This document shows positions 8,374 to 17,648 of a stretch of 64,000 bases of DNA, one piece after another. Position 1 is the first letter of the stretch, and every line of letters starts with the position of its first letter. The DNA lies in NCBI GenBank assembly GCA_965261105.1, contig CBDHCM010000006.1:4402001-4466000 (forward strand). The letters are read 5' to 3'. The notes beneath the pieces were generated by a model. The model saw only the letters and a list, made by a program, of their open reading frames with translations, was not told where the DNA came from and ran no database searches. Source of the DNA: Aldehydirespirator sp965261105 (GTDB taxonomy: Bacteria; Actinomycetota; Acidimicrobiia; Acidimicrobiales; Aldehydirespiratoraceae). A program made the position numbers and the translations under genes.

Positions 8374-9425
8374 CCACCTCCGAGGAGATGTCCACGACGA
8401 AGACCCCCTCGCACGACCCTTCCGAGACGCCGACGGCAAAGACCCCCTCGCACGCCCTCGAGCTCTACGAGACCATGGTGCGCATCCGCGAACTCGAGAC
8501 TCGCATCGAGTCGTTGCACTACGGGGGGAGGATGCACGGCTCGTTCCATTCCTCGATGGGACAGGAGGCGGCTGCCGCGGGGGTGATCGGTTGCCTCCGA
8601 CCGACGGATCTGGTCACGTCCACACACCGGGGCCACGGCCATGCGATCGCGAAGGGAATGAGCCCGACGACCATTGTCGCCGAGCTGCTGGGCCTGCGGC
8701 AGGGGTCCTCGGGCGGCAAGGGCGGCTCGATGCACCTGCACGACATCGCCTGCGGCTTCCTGGGTGAGAATGCGATCGTCGCCGGCGGCGTGCCCTGGGC
8801 CGCGGGAGCGGCCTGGGCCTCGAGGCGGCTGGGCAAAGATCTCGTGGCGGTCAGCTTCGTCGGCGACGGCGGTGCGTCCCACGGCGTGTTCGCCGAGACC
8901 CTGCGCATGGCGAGAACGTTCGGAACGCCGCTGCTGGTGGCCTGCGAGAACAACCATCTGGCCCATTCGATGCCGGTGGAGCGCACCTTCGGCGAACCGG
9001 GCTCGATCGCGGCCTGGGCGGCCGCGTTCGGGGTGCGGGCCGAGTACGTGGCCGGCGACGACGTGCTCGCGGTGCATCGGGTCGCCGCCGAGATGATCGA
9101 CGAGGTTCGGGCCACAGGCAAGGCCGCGTTCGTCGAGATCGAGGTGTGGCGGGTGCGGGCCCACAGCCTCAACGATCCCGACTACCGGTACCTGCCCAAG
9201 GACTTGGGCAGGTCTCACCTGCAGACCCACGATCCCATCGCCAACGCCGAACGGAGCCTGGGACTGCCGGAGGCGGAGACCGCGGCGATCCGCGAACGGG
9301 TCTCCCAGGAAATCGCGGACGCGATCGACGCCGCCTTCGAGGGACAGACCGCATCGGAGGATTACGCGACCACCGGCGTCTACTCCGAGGCCTTCGAGCT
9401 GGAAGGCCGACTGCGTGGCTGGTGA
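8370..9425 (+). CDS. TPP-dependent dehydrogenase E1 alpha subunit (acetoin/pyruvate type)
   Basis: A 351-residue alpha subunit of the thiamine-diphosphate 2-oxo acid or acetoin dehydrogenase family. The THRGHGHAIAKG histidine motif, GSMHLHD and the TPP/magnesium motif starting GDGGASHG and ending CENN are visible. The position usually filled by Asn within ExxN is Arg here (ETLRMA), and the loop after CENN is HLAHSMP rather than the common GYAIS, so substrate preference may differ. The first 25 residues are a low-complexity leader in which KTPSH occurs twice. The ATG overlaps the hyuB stop. No E2 or E3 gene occurs in the window. Confidence 0.85.
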   Translation: MTTSEEMSTTKTPSHDPSETPTAKTPSHALELYETMVRIRELETRIESLHYGGRMHGSFHSSMGQEAAAAGVIGCLRPTDLVTSTHRGHGHAIAKGMSPTTIVAELLGLRQGSSGGKGGSMHLHDIACGFLGENAIVAGGVPWAAGAAWASRRLGKDLVAVSFVGDGGASHGVFAETLRMARTFGTPLLVACENNHLAHSMPVERTFGEPGSIAAWAAAFGVRAEYVAGDDVLAVHRVAAEMIDEVRATGKAAFVEIEVWRVRAHSLNDPDYRYLPKDLGRSHLQTHDPIANAERSLGLPEAETAAIRERVSQEIADAIDAAFEGQTASEDYATTGVYSEAFELEGRLRGW

Positions 9426-10398
9426 GCTCAAATACGCCGAGGCGATCCGCAGAGCCCTGGCCGACGAGCTCGCGTCGGATCCCGACGTCGTGGTCATGGG
9501 ACAGGAGATCGAGGCCCTCGGCGGGGTGTTCACCGCCACCCAGGGACTGGCTGAGAGCTTCACCGGAAGGGTGCTCGACACGCCCCTGGCCGAATCAGCG
9601 ATGGTGGGTTGGGCCATCGGTGCAGCCATGGCCGGGCTGCGACCGGTGGTGGAGATCATGTTCATGGACTTCATCACCACCGCGATGGACCCGATCGTCA
9701 ACGGGGCGGCCAAGCTCCGGTACATGTCGGGAGGCCAGGTCGCAGTCCCGATCGTCATCCGGACGCCGTCGGACGCCGGCACCGGGCACGGCCCCCAGCA
9801 TTCGCAGCATCTCGAGACCTGGTTCGCACACCTGCCGGGACTGGTGGTGGCCATGCCCTCGACGGTGTCGGACGCGTACTGGATGTTGCGGCACTCGATC
9901 CAGGACGACAATCCGGTGGTGTTCGTCGAGAGCAAGTACCTGTACTTCCGCGAGAGCGGCGAGATCGGGCTCGAGGGATCCGGAGTCGCACACCCCTACG
10001 GGGCCCGCATCGTCAGGAGTGGGGGTTCCGTCACGATCGTCACGGCGGGACGGATGGTCGCGGAGTCGCTCGCCGCGGCAGAGCCGCTCGCCGCCGAGGG
10101 CATCGACTGCGAGGTCATGGACCTCCGGTTCATATGGCCCTACGACCGGGAGGCGCTGGCGGAGTCGGTGGCGCGAACCAACCGGCTGATCGTCGTGCAC
10201 GAGGCCGTCCAAGACTTCGGCTGGGGCGGTGAGATCTGCGCCTGGGCCGCGTCGGAGCTGTTCTACTCCCTCGATGCTCCCATACGACGCCTGGCCACGC
10301 CGCGGGCACCGATCCCGTTCGCGGCCCATCTGGAGTCGGCCCTCGTGCCCAACCGGACGGTCATCGAATCAGCCGTCCGGGATCTCGCCCGGCACTGA
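9415..10398 (+). CDS. TPP-dependent dehydrogenase E1 beta subunit
   Basis: A 327-residue transketolase-like beta subunit. It shows the LADELASDPDVVVMGQEI opening, DTPLAESAMVGWAIGAAMAG, the EIMFMDFITTAMDPIVN block and PSDAGTGHGPQHSQHLE, all standard for AcoB/PdhB-type subunits. It pairs with the alpha subunit to decarboxylate a 2-oxo acid or cleave acetoin. The GTG start lies 11 bases inside the alpha gene. It is the last gene of the operon; a weak stem-loop follows about 75 bases downstream. Confidence 0.85.
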   Translation: MAGELKYAEAIRRALADELASDPDVVVMGQEIEALGGVFTATQGLAESFTGRVLDTPLAESAMVGWAIGAAMAGLRPVVEIMFMDFITTAMDPIVNGAAKLRYMSGGQVAVPIVIRTPSDAGTGHGPQHSQHLETWFAHLPGLVVAMPSTVSDAYWMLRHSIQDDNPVVFVESKYLYFRESGEIGLEGSGVAHPYGARIVRSGGSVTIVTAGRMVAESLAAAEPLAAEGIDCEVMDLRFIWPYDREALAESVARTNRLIVVHEAVQDFGWGGEICAWAASELFYSLDAPIRRLATPRAPIPFAAHLESALVPNRTVIESAVRDLARH

Positions 10399-10471
10399 TG
10401 CACCCGGTCAAGCCTGACCGCACGACGCGGTTTGCCTGGCTCAATCTGCGGGAACTACGTTCATATCGTGA

Positions 10472-10492
10472 GCCGGCCTACCAGGGGTCGGC
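10472..10492 (+). terminator. Weak stem-loop after E1 beta gene
   Basis: GCCGGCC and GGTCGGC form a seven-pair stem with one G-T pair around a seven-base loop, followed by CTTCGCTT. It lies between the end of the dehydrogenase operon and the start of the transporter genes, where a terminator would be expected. There is no clear T tract. Confidence 0.3.
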
Positions 10493-10591
10493 CTTCGCTT
10501 GTCATCTCCTGCCCCCGCTTCACAAGAGCGATGACGAAGCGAGGCAATCCACTATGAGCGAGTGCAACATGCGGCAGGGGTGAAGGGCAGC

Positions 10592-11707
10592 GTGCGGGAA
10601 TCCGAAGCTCCCGATTCTGTGGTCGAGTTCGACGGCGTATCTCGCCTTTTCGGTGACACTGTGGCGCTGGATTCGGTCTCCTTCTCCGTGCGCCAGGGAG
10701 AGTTCTTCTCCATAATCGGCCCGAGCGGATCGGGCAAGACCACCACCGTCCGCATGATCGCCGGTCTCGAAGCGCCGACCGGCGGGACTGTCCGGCTCTT
10801 CGGCCGGGACGTCACCGCCGTTCCTCCCCACCGGCGGGGCACGCCCATGGTGTTCCAGAGCTACGCCCTGTTCCCGCATCTGAACATCCGGGACAACGTC
10901 GCCTACGGCCTCCGCATGCGGCGGGTCGCCAAACTCGAGCGCCGCAACCGCGCCGATGACCTGCTGGCCCTAGTCGGCCTGGAGGGACTCGGCGGTCGCC
11001 GGCCCGAGCAGCTCAGCGGCGGGCAGCAGCAGCGCGTCGCGCTGGCCCGAGCCATTGCCACCGAGCCCAGGGTCGTTCTATTGGACGAGGCCCTCGGGGC
11101 GCTTGACGCTGCGCTGCGCATCGAGATGCAAGTGGAGCTCAAGCGGCTGCAGAAGGACCTGGCGTGCAGCTTCATTCACGTGACTCATGACCAGAGCGAA
11201 GCCATCGCGATGGCTGACCGGATACTGGTTCTGCACGGAGGCCGGCTGGAGCAGGTCGGAACCCCGGCTGAAGTGTTCGCCCGACCCGAGACCCGCTTCG
11301 TGGCCGGCTTCGTGGGCCAGAACAACCTGATGGACGCGACCCCGACCGGGGTCACTGATGACGGCCTGCACGAGATCCACACCGCGCTCGGCGAGTTCCT
11401 CGCCAAGGGATCCGACGGCCATTCGATCGTCTCAGGCGAGCCTGCGACCCTGATCGTGCGGGCCGACGCGTTGCGCCGGGTGACCCCTCCACAGACGCCC
11501 AACCACTTCAAGGGAACAATCGCCGGGGCACGGTACTCGGGAACCACAGTGACCTTCCTGGTAAAGGCTTCGGACGGAACGGAGTACCGCATGGAGGAGC
11601 CCGAGTCGCTGAGTCATGACGAGTCCCACAGCGGCGGCGACCAGCTTCGAATCGGCGACGAGGTGCTCGTCGGCTGGGACACCGATCACGCTTATCTCAT
11701 GCAATGA
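10592..11707 (+). CDS. ABC transporter ATP-binding protein, spermidine/putrescine (PotA) type
   Basis: A 371-residue ATPase of the PotA/FbpC class. It carries Walker A GPSGSGKTT, Q-loop region VFQSYALFPHLN, signature LSGGQQQRVALARA, Walker B VVLLDEALGALD and switch His in FIHVTHD, followed by a C-terminal TOBE-like regulatory domain. It should energise the two permeases downstream for uptake of the ligand bound by the Tat-exported lipoprotein. I chose the GTG at 10592, preceded by GAAGGG; GTG codons at 10562 and 10580 are also in frame. The gene overlaps a short ATG ahead of the binding-protein start, indicating an operon. Confidence 0.88.
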   Translation: MRESEAPDSVVEFDGVSRLFGDTVALDSVSFSVRQGEFFSIIGPSGSGKTTTVRMIAGLEAPTGGTVRLFGRDVTAVPPHRRGTPMVFQSYALFPHLNIRDNVAYGLRMRRVAKLERRNRADDLLALVGLEGLGGRRPEQLSGGQQQRVALARAIATEPRVVLLDEALGALDAALRIEMQVELKRLQKDLACSFIHVTHDQSEAIAMADRILVLHGGRLEQVGTPAEVFARPETRFVAGFVGQNNLMDATPTGVTDDGLHEIHTALGEFLAKGSDGHSIVSGEPATLIVRADALRRVTPPQTPNHFKGTIAGARYSGTTVTFLVKASDGTEYRMEEPESLSHDESHSGGDQLRIGDEVLVGWDTDHAYLMQ

Positions 11708-11730
11708 GCAACAACCCATCAGGAGGCAAT

Positions 11731-12978
11731 ATGAACCAGCAATCCAACCAGGAACCTCGTGGATTCACCCGGAGGCGATTCCTCGCGGGCACGGGGTATG
11801 CGGCCCTCGGCATCGGCGGGGTGCCGGCGCTGCTGGCCGCGTGCAGCGGCACTCGAGAGCCCGACCAGCAGCTCGAGCTGCGGACCATGGGCATCGGCAC
11901 CACGGTGCTCGACTCGGTTCTGACCCAGTTCCAGGCGGAGACGGGCATCCCTGCCACCGGCACCCAGGTCGGCTTCGGCGAGATGGTCCCTCAGTGGATC
12001 CAGGGCGGCTACCAGAACCAGTGGGACGTCATGGAGGCGCAGGGAGCCCAGATCGCCCCGCTGGTGGCGGCCGGGACGCTACAGCCCATCAAGGTGGCCG
12101 ACATCCAGCACTGGGACGCCCTGCTCGAGGTATTCCGGGTGCCGGGAGCGGCCGGGCAGGACGGTGACGGTCACCCGTTCACTCAGGTCTACACTCAGGA
12201 GGCCCGCGACTCGGGTGCCCTCGACGAGGTCTGGGTGGTTCCGACGGTCTGGAACGGCGATTCCATCGGATATCGCACGGACCTGATCGACGAGGAGCTC
12301 AATTCCTACGCCGCGCTGTGGGATCCCAAGTACGCGGGAAAGGTTGCCCTGTTCAACAGCTCGCTGCGCGCTCCCATGGAAGTGCTGGCCACTTTCGTCG
12401 GGACCGGCGAGTACCAGACCGAGGGAACCATCGGCAGCCCCAGCAGGAACGACATCGACTTCGCCATCGACTTCCTGATCGAGCGGAAGCGGGACGGACA
12501 GTTCCGACTCCTCTGGGACGACTTCGGGCACGCAATCGAGATCCTGGACACCGGAGAGGTGTCGCTGATGAATGCTTGGGAGCCGATCGTGCGAGAGGTG
12601 GCGGCCCGAGGGAAGCCGGCTGTGTACGGCACGATCAAGGAGGGCTACAACATGTGGTTCCACGGCGTCGTGCTGTCAGCCGATTCTCCCAACTACGACG
12701 CAGCCGTCGCCTACGCCAACTTCTGGCACGAGGGCTTCGCCCCGGCGGAGGTCGCCAACCAGGGCTACATGACGCCCACGCCGTCGGTGGCCCAAGCCGC
12801 GCTGGAGGGTGCCGACTCGCCCAGTGCCGGAGTCAACGCCTGGGACTATTGGTACAACGGCGGCGGCCGCGACCGGGGCTCCGTCGATGACATCGCGTCG
12901 AAGGCAGCCTGGTGGTGGCAGTTCCCGGACGAGTCGGAATACCTGGAGTCGAGGTGGCAGGACTTCGTCGCGGCCTAG
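11731..12978 (+). CDS. Extracellular solute-binding lipoprotein (PotD-like), Tat-exported
   Basis: A 415-residue periplasmic-type binding protein. The N terminus has a twin-arginine motif (TRRRFLAG, residues 13-20), a hydrophobic stretch and a lipobox ending at Cys38 (LLAAC), so it is probably exported folded and lipid-anchored. The mature part has the two-lobe PotD/family-1 layout, including VVPTVWNGDSIGYRTDL and the hinge-like FHGVVLSADSPNYDAA. The ATG at 11731 has a perfect AGGAGG five bases upstream. Ligand class (polyamine or other small cation) is inferred from the partner genes only. Confidence 0.85.
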   Translation: MNQQSNQEPRGFTRRRFLAGTGYAALGIGGVPALLAACSGTREPDQQLELRTMGIGTTVLDSVLTQFQAETGIPATGTQVGFGEMVPQWIQGGYQNQWDVMEAQGAQIAPLVAAGTLQPIKVADIQHWDALLEVFRVPGAAGQDGDGHPFTQVYTQEARDSGALDEVWVVPTVWNGDSIGYRTDLIDEELNSYAALWDPKYAGKVALFNSSLRAPMEVLATFVGTGEYQTEGTIGSPSRNDIDFAIDFLIERKRDGQFRLLWDDFGHAIEILDTGEVSLMNAWEPIVREVAARGKPAVYGTIKEGYNMWFHGVVLSADSPNYDAAVAYANFWHEGFAPAEVANQGYMTPTPSVAQAALEGADSPSAGVNAWDYWYNGGGRDRGSVDDIASKAAWWWQFPDESEYLESRWQDFVAA

Positions 12979-13095
12979 GCCTGCCCGCAGGCTCCCTCGC
13001 ACAGGCGAATCGAAGGAGACCACAGGCAGCTGCAGCCATCCACAGATAGCTCCGCACACGACGACCGGCCAAGCCTGGCTAGAAACCAGGCCTGG

Positions 13096-13917
13096 TTGGC
13101 CGCGCCCGCCCTGCTGTGGATCGCCGTCGGTCTCGCCGCGCCCCTCGGCGCAATCGTGCTGTTCAGCTTCTGGACAGGCACGTCGGTCGGGATGCGCTCG
13201 GATCTCACGACCTCCAACTACGCCAACATTCTGACCGGCGACACGTTCTGGGGCACCGTTCGCTGGACATTGCAAGTGCTGGTAATCGTGCTCGCCTGCT
13301 CCACTGTCATCGGAGTTCTGGTCGCATATTTCGCCGCCCGGGTTGTAACGACTGAATGGGTTCGCACCGCGATAGTCTTTCTCCTCTTTGTCCCATTCAT
13401 CGTCAGCTACGTGATCCGGATGATCACTTGGATCCCTCTCTTCGGTCGGGCCGGTCTTCTCAATACTGCACTTACCGGGGCGCACTTACTGGATGAGCCG
13501 TCCGATCTGTTCCTGTACACAGCGCCGTCAATGATGACGGCCCTCGTCTTTCTATATGTTGCCTTCATCATTGGTCCTACCTTCTTCAAGCTTCGTCAGC
13601 TGGACGAAGATCTGCTGCGGGCAGCACAGAACTTGGGCGCATCACCCTTCAAGACATTCTGGAGCGTCGAGTTGCCGCTAGCCCGGCCCGGCATAGTCGT
13701 CGGCTGGATCTTCGTGTCAGTCATGATCCTCTCAGACTTTGCGACAGAGCGAGTCATCGGCGGTGGCCTATCGCCACTTCTGGCGGGAACCGTCTGGAGA
13801 AGAGCGGAGCTGCTGCTCTGGCCGCAAGCGAGCGCTCAGGCAGTAGCCCTCGTCATGATCACGCTGGCCATCGCAGCCGGATTGCTGCGTTTCGCCCAAC
13901 TCGAGCGAGATCTCTGA
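13096..13917 (+). CDS. ABC transporter permease (PotB-like)
   Basis: About 273 residues with six predicted membrane helices and the inner-membrane component signature around LDEDLLRAAQNLGASPFKTFWSVELPLARPG. It forms the transport channel together with the next gene. The start is unclear: the first ordinary start codon is TTG at 13096, directly before the first helix, with no ribosome-binding site. GAAGGAG at 13012-13018 instead points to a CTG at about 13030 in the same frame, which would add 22 polar N-terminal residues. Base composition in the third codon position becomes visibly less GC-rich from here onward. Confidence 0.85.
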   Translation: MAAPALLWIAVGLAAPLGAIVLFSFWTGTSVGMRSDLTTSNYANILTGDTFWGTVRWTLQVLVIVLACSTVIGVLVAYFAARVVTTEWVRTAIVFLLFVPFIVSYVIRMITWIPLFGRAGLLNTALTGAHLLDEPSDLFLYTAPSMMTALVFLYVAFIIGPTFFKLRQLDEDLLRAAQNLGASPFKTFWSVELPLARPGIVVGWIFVSVMILSDFATERVIGGGLSPLLAGTVWRRAELLLWPQASAQAVALVMITLAIAAGLLRFAQLERDL

Positions 13918-14802
13918 GTGCGCTCAGGAACTATTCGTCCCACCCCGCCGGTCCATTTCGGTGTATGGGCCCGGATCGGGCTGGCGATCCCGGTACTGAT
14001 CGTGCTGTTGTTCATCTACGTTCCGATTCTGCTGATCACGCTGCTGTCTTTCCAAGGCCCCCAAGGCGGAGCCACCTTTCCGATCAGAGATCCAGGCACC
14101 CTCTGGTACCGATCTCTGGCCGACCTCTCCGTCATCACTGATCATCCTGACTATCTGGGACAGGCCGTGTTCGATTTCAAGGCGAGCATCGTCAATTCCC
14201 TGAAGCTCGCAGTAGCCACCGCTTGCATTTCGACTACCATCGCCATGGCCGCGGCCCAAGCTATGAGGTCCAGATTCCGCGGCGCTCGCTTGGCGACCTA
14301 CGCGATCCTGCTCGGAATCGTCACACCTGGACTGGCGGTGAGCCTGGGAATAGTTGCTGTCTCCTCCGAGCTAGGCATTACCGCCGGGCTGTTCACAACC
14401 GGGATAATCGCACACGTTGTCTGGACGATGCCATTCTCTTTCCTCCTCTTCATGGTGCTGTTCAACCGCTTCGATCGACGAATCGAGGAAGCTGCATACA
14501 CGTTGGGAGCTTCCAGACTTGAGACATTCTTCACAGTGACAGTTCCTATCATGAAGCCTGCAGTGATAGGATCCGTTCTCTTTGCATTCATGCTTAGCTT
14601 CGACGAATATGCCCACTCCATATTTATAATGGGAGCCGATCGAACCCTGCCTCTCATGCTGGTTTCAGCTGCCCAACTGAGAATTACACCCTCCATTTTC
14701 GCCCTCGGTGTCCTGATAATCTGCATTTCCCTGATCCTGCTTCTGGTGTATGTTGCGAACGTGCGCAGGACCTTCAGACGCCAAGAACTCAGGGGAGTCT
14801 AG
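13918..14802 (+). CDS. ABC transporter permease (PotC-like)
   Basis: A 294-residue second permease of the polyamine-type transporter. The first helix is LAIPVLIVLLFIYVPILLI, and the EAA loop is visible as EEAAYTLGASRLETFFTVTVPIMKP. The GTG start abuts the preceding stop. The two permeases, the ATPase and the lipoprotein form a complete importer. The gene precedes a deacetylase by three bases, suggesting that the imported compound may be the deacetylase substrate. Confidence 0.87.
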   Translation: MRSGTIRPTPPVHFGVWARIGLAIPVLIVLLFIYVPILLITLLSFQGPQGGATFPIRDPGTLWYRSLADLSVITDHPDYLGQAVFDFKASIVNSLKLAVATACISTTIAMAAAQAMRSRFRGARLATYAILLGIVTPGLAVSLGIVAVSSELGITAGLFTTGIIAHVVWTMPFSFLLFMVLFNRFDRRIEEAAYTLGASRLETFFTVTVPIMKPAVIGSVLFAFMLSFDEYAHSIFIMGADRTLPLMLVSAAQLRITPSIFALGVLIICISLILLLVYVANVRRTFRRQELRGV

Positions 14803-14805
14803 GAC

Positions 14806-15687
14806 GTGAGCAACTCTGAAGGCACTGGCAACTCTGACGGTCCGGGATTGTCAGTCCTGCTGACCTTCGACTTCGACGCACTGTGCATCTGGCTCACAAT
14901 GATGCGAGCTACAGCACCCGGAACCCTGTCCCGCGGCGAGTTCGGTGCTCGCGTGGGAGCCGATCGCGTGCTGCGCCTGCTACGCGACTTCGACGTCAAG
15001 AGCACCTGGTTCGTGCCAGGCCACACGATCGACACCTTTCCCGAAGTGTGCTCACGGATCGTCGAGGCCGGGCACGAGGTCCAGCACCACGGTTACGCCC
15101 ATGAGCCTCTCGAGGGTCTCGACAGAGCCACTGAGGCCCGGTACCTGGAGCAGGGCATGGACGCCATCGAGAGGCTGACGGGTCGGCCCCCGATCGGCTA
15201 CCGCTCTCCCTCTTGGAATCTCAACGCCCATTCGCCGCAGTTGCTGGCCGATCACGGGTTCCAATACGACAGCAGCCTCATGTCACATGACCTGCGGATG
15301 TACTGGCTGCGCGACGGGGACAGAGTCCAAGATGACGGAAGCTACTCGTTCGGTAGACCTACCTCCGTCGTGGAAGTGCCGGTCAGTTGGAGTCTGGACG
15401 ACTTTCCTCCCTTTACCTTCGTGTGGGAGCCGTTACGGCCCGGATACGGATCCACTGAGGTCATCAGCGGAGACTGGTTAGACCACATCGATTACGCCTT
15501 GGAACACGAGCCCAACGGCGTGGTCAACATCACCATGCATCCACAGGTGACGGGCAGAGTTCACGTCTTGCGGATGGTTGAACGAGTATTGCAGAAGATA
15601 GCCGATCGTCCGGGACTTCACTTCAGAACTATGACCGAAGCAGTACGTCTCGCTAAGGAGAGTCACCTTGTCGAAACGTTCTGCTAA
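14806..15687 (+). CDS. Polysaccharide deacetylase family protein
   Basis: A 293-residue NodB-fold hydrolase. The metal-binding aspartates are in LTFDFDA, the histidine motif is HHGYAHEP, and the GYRSPSWNLNAHSPQLL and DSSLMSHD blocks follow, as does a late NITMHPQVTGR. This matches the small-molecule amidase/deacetylase branch found in amine or purine operons rather than secreted cell-wall enzymes; no signal peptide is present. GTG start three bases after the permease stop. Its 3' end overlaps the start of the Liv-type ATPase gene by 20 bases, joining the two transporter clusters in one transcript. Confidence 0.82.
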   Translation: MSNSEGTGNSDGPGLSVLLTFDFDALCIWLTMMRATAPGTLSRGEFGARVGADRVLRLLRDFDVKSTWFVPGHTIDTFPEVCSRIVEAGHEVQHHGYAHEPLEGLDRATEARYLEQGMDAIERLTGRPPIGYRSPSWNLNAHSPQLLADHGFQYDSSLMSHDLRMYWLRDGDRVQDDGSYSFGRPTSVVEVPVSWSLDDFPPFTFVWEPLRPGYGSTEVISGDWLDHIDYALEHEPNGVVNITMHPQVTGRVHVLRMVERVLQKIADRPGLHFRTMTEAVRLAKESHLVETFC

Positions 15688-16420
15688 CAAATTATCCGTC
15701 GACGGTGTCTCGAAGCATTTCGGCGGTGTCGTGGCGCTCAACAATGTCTCATTGGTAGCACGCAGTGGTGAGATCGTCGGCCTCATCGGACCGAACGGTG
15801 CCGGCAAGACTACATTGGTAAACGTGATTACACGCGTCACCGACGCTGACACCGGCACAGTCACCCTGAACGGTCAGGACCTATCCCCTCTAGGACCCGC
15901 CAATGTAGCCCGCCTCGGCGTTGCCCGTACCTTTCAGCACATTCGTCTCTTTGGAGCACTGACCGTCTACCAGAATGTAGAGGTGGCCCTATCGGTAGCT
16001 CGCCGTCATCGCGGGTTCCTGCTGCCCCTCGATGCGAACGACCTCCTGACCGACGTCGGACTACAAGACGTATCTGACCGTGAAGCTCACACTCTCTCCT
16101 ACGGACACCAGCGACGGCTTGAAATCGCTCGGGCTCTTGCGCTCTTTCCAGACTTCCTACTCTTGGATGAACCAGCCGCTGGTGCAAATGAAGCAGAATC
16201 TGAAGAACTAAATGATATGGTCAGACGGATCAACAAGGAGTCCGGCTGTGGAACCCTCGTCATCGATCATGACCTTCAGTTTATCATGAATATCTGTGAT
16301 CGTCTCTATGTGTTGGATGAGGGCGAAATCATCGCACACGGAACACCCGATGAAGTTCAAAGAGATCAAAGAGTGGTGGAGGTATATATCGGAAAAGGAA
16401 CCGCAAATTATAGTCTGTAA
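15668..16420 (+). CDS. livG: Branched-chain amino acid-type ABC transporter ATPase (LivG)
   Basis: A 250-residue ATPase with Walker A GPNGAGKTT, ARTFQHIRLF Q-loop region, signature LSYGHQRRLEIARAL, Walker B FLLLDEPAAG and switch His in VIDHDL. It belongs to the LivG group by the ARTFQ and EIARAL motifs. TTG start inside the deacetylase gene, preceded by AAGGAGAG. In this cluster the binding protein lies between the two ATPase genes, an uncommon order. Confidence 0.88.
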   Translation: MSKRSANKLSVDGVSKHFGGVVALNNVSLVARSGEIVGLIGPNGAGKTTLVNVITRVTDADTGTVTLNGQDLSPLGPANVARLGVARTFQHIRLFGALTVYQNVEVALSVARRHRGFLLPLDANDLLTDVGLQDVSDREAHTLSYGHQRRLEIARALALFPDFLLLDEPAAGANEAESEELNDMVRRINKESGCGTLVIDHDLQFIMNICDRLYVLDEGEIIAHGTPDEVQRDQRVVEVYIGKGTANYSL

Positions 16421-16463
16421 GGTACCGAGATCGGGCCTACACACACATGAAAGGAAGACAATA

Positions 16464-17648
16464 ATGTTACCAAATACTACGAGGCGCCTGACCAAGTTGG
16501 GTTTGTGCGTCTTGCTCATATCGATGGTGTCTGCCGCGGCTGCATGCAGTGGCGATGACTCCGAAGCCGGACCGATCAAGATCGGCTACGCAGCCGCAGT
16601 CACCGGCGAGTTGGCGGCCTATGACAGCCCCTCGGGTGTGCAGTGCGCCATCGATCGAGTCAACGATTCTGGCGGGGTGTTGGGAAGGCAGCTCGAACTC
16701 GTCGTCAAGGACATGGCTTCAGACCCGGTCCAAGCCGGTACCGTCGGACAGGAGCTCCTTGATGAAGGCGTAGCCCTCATCCTCGGTCCTCCCACTGACG
16801 ACACGGCCCTGCCCATCGCACAAGTTGCGGCCGGGAGCAGTGTCGCTGTCCTTGCGGTCACCGCAACGCAGCCAGCTCTGACCCAGGCCGCTGACAACGC
16901 CTTCATGACGGCATACGGCGACAATCAGTCTGGAGCGGTCGCGGCCGAGGTCGCGTACGAGTCCGGCCTGCGCAGCGCATGGTTGATGCTCACCCGCGAC
17001 ATCGGCAGCTACGGCATAGTCACTCCCAATGCCTTCGCGGACGCGTTCACGAAATTGGGCGGTGCAGTCGTCGGCGAGGGCAACTGGAGCTACGGCGTCA
17101 ACGAGTTCGGTTCGCAGGTCAATGAGATAGTCGGGTCGTCTTCCGCACCCGATGTCGTGTTCTTCGCCGGTCCTGTGCCCGACAACGCGGCCTTCATAAG
17201 GCAGCTGCGGGCGGCCGGATCCGACGCAGTCGTCTACGGCACCGACGGCTTCGATGATCCTGCGTTCCTCGAAGTCGGCCAAGCGGACATCGAGGGGACC
17301 ACGTTCTCCACATTGGGCTTTCCTGAGGCAGGCAGCGCGCTACTCGAGTTCTTCGACGACTGTGAAGCAAGGGGACACGATGTGCGCAACGTCTTCACCG
17401 GCATGGGAGGCGATGCGGTGGCAGTCGTCGTAGCCGCCCTCGAGTCGGCCGGCAGCGCCGAGCCGGCCGACGTCATGGAGGCTCTCCGCGGTCTGGACGA
17501 AGTCCAGGGCGTGGTTACGGACTCGATTACGTACAAGGGCGTCGGGGGAACGCCGTTGCGCAACATCGCAGTGGTCACGGTTCAGGACGGTGAATTCACT
17601 CTCGTCGAGTGGCGTCGACCGGCCTTCATTCCCGAACCACGGTCCTAA
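16464..17648 (+). CDS. livK: Branched-chain amino acid-type substrate-binding lipoprotein (LivK)
   Basis: A 394-residue type-I periplasmic binding protein. A signal peptide of about 27 residues ends in a lipobox at Cys28 (SAAAAC). The mature domain begins with IKIGYAAAVTGELAAYD and keeps the family pattern of a receptor-type two-lobed fold (ELVVKDMASDP, ILGPPTDDTALPIA). The ATG at 16464 has GAAAGGAAG upstream. The stop overlaps the next ATG by one base. Liv-type proteins bind amino acids, amides, urea or aromatic acids, so the ligand cannot be assigned. Confidence 0.87.
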   Translation: MLPNTTRRLTKLGLCVLLISMVSAAAACSGDDSEAGPIKIGYAAAVTGELAAYDSPSGVQCAIDRVNDSGGVLGRQLELVVKDMASDPVQAGTVGQELLDEGVALILGPPTDDTALPIAQVAAGSSVAVLAVTATQPALTQAADNAFMTAYGDNQSGAVAAEVAYESGLRSAWLMLTRDIGSYGIVTPNAFADAFTKLGGAVVGEGNWSYGVNEFGSQVNEIVGSSSAPDVVFFAGPVPDNAAFIRQLRAAGSDAVVYGTDGFDDPAFLEVGQADIEGTTFSTLGFPEAGSALLEFFDDCEARGHDVRNVFTGMGGDAVAVVVAALESAGSAEPADVMEALRGLDEVQGVVTDSITYKGVGGTPLRNIAVVTVQDGEFTLVEWRRPAFIPEPRS

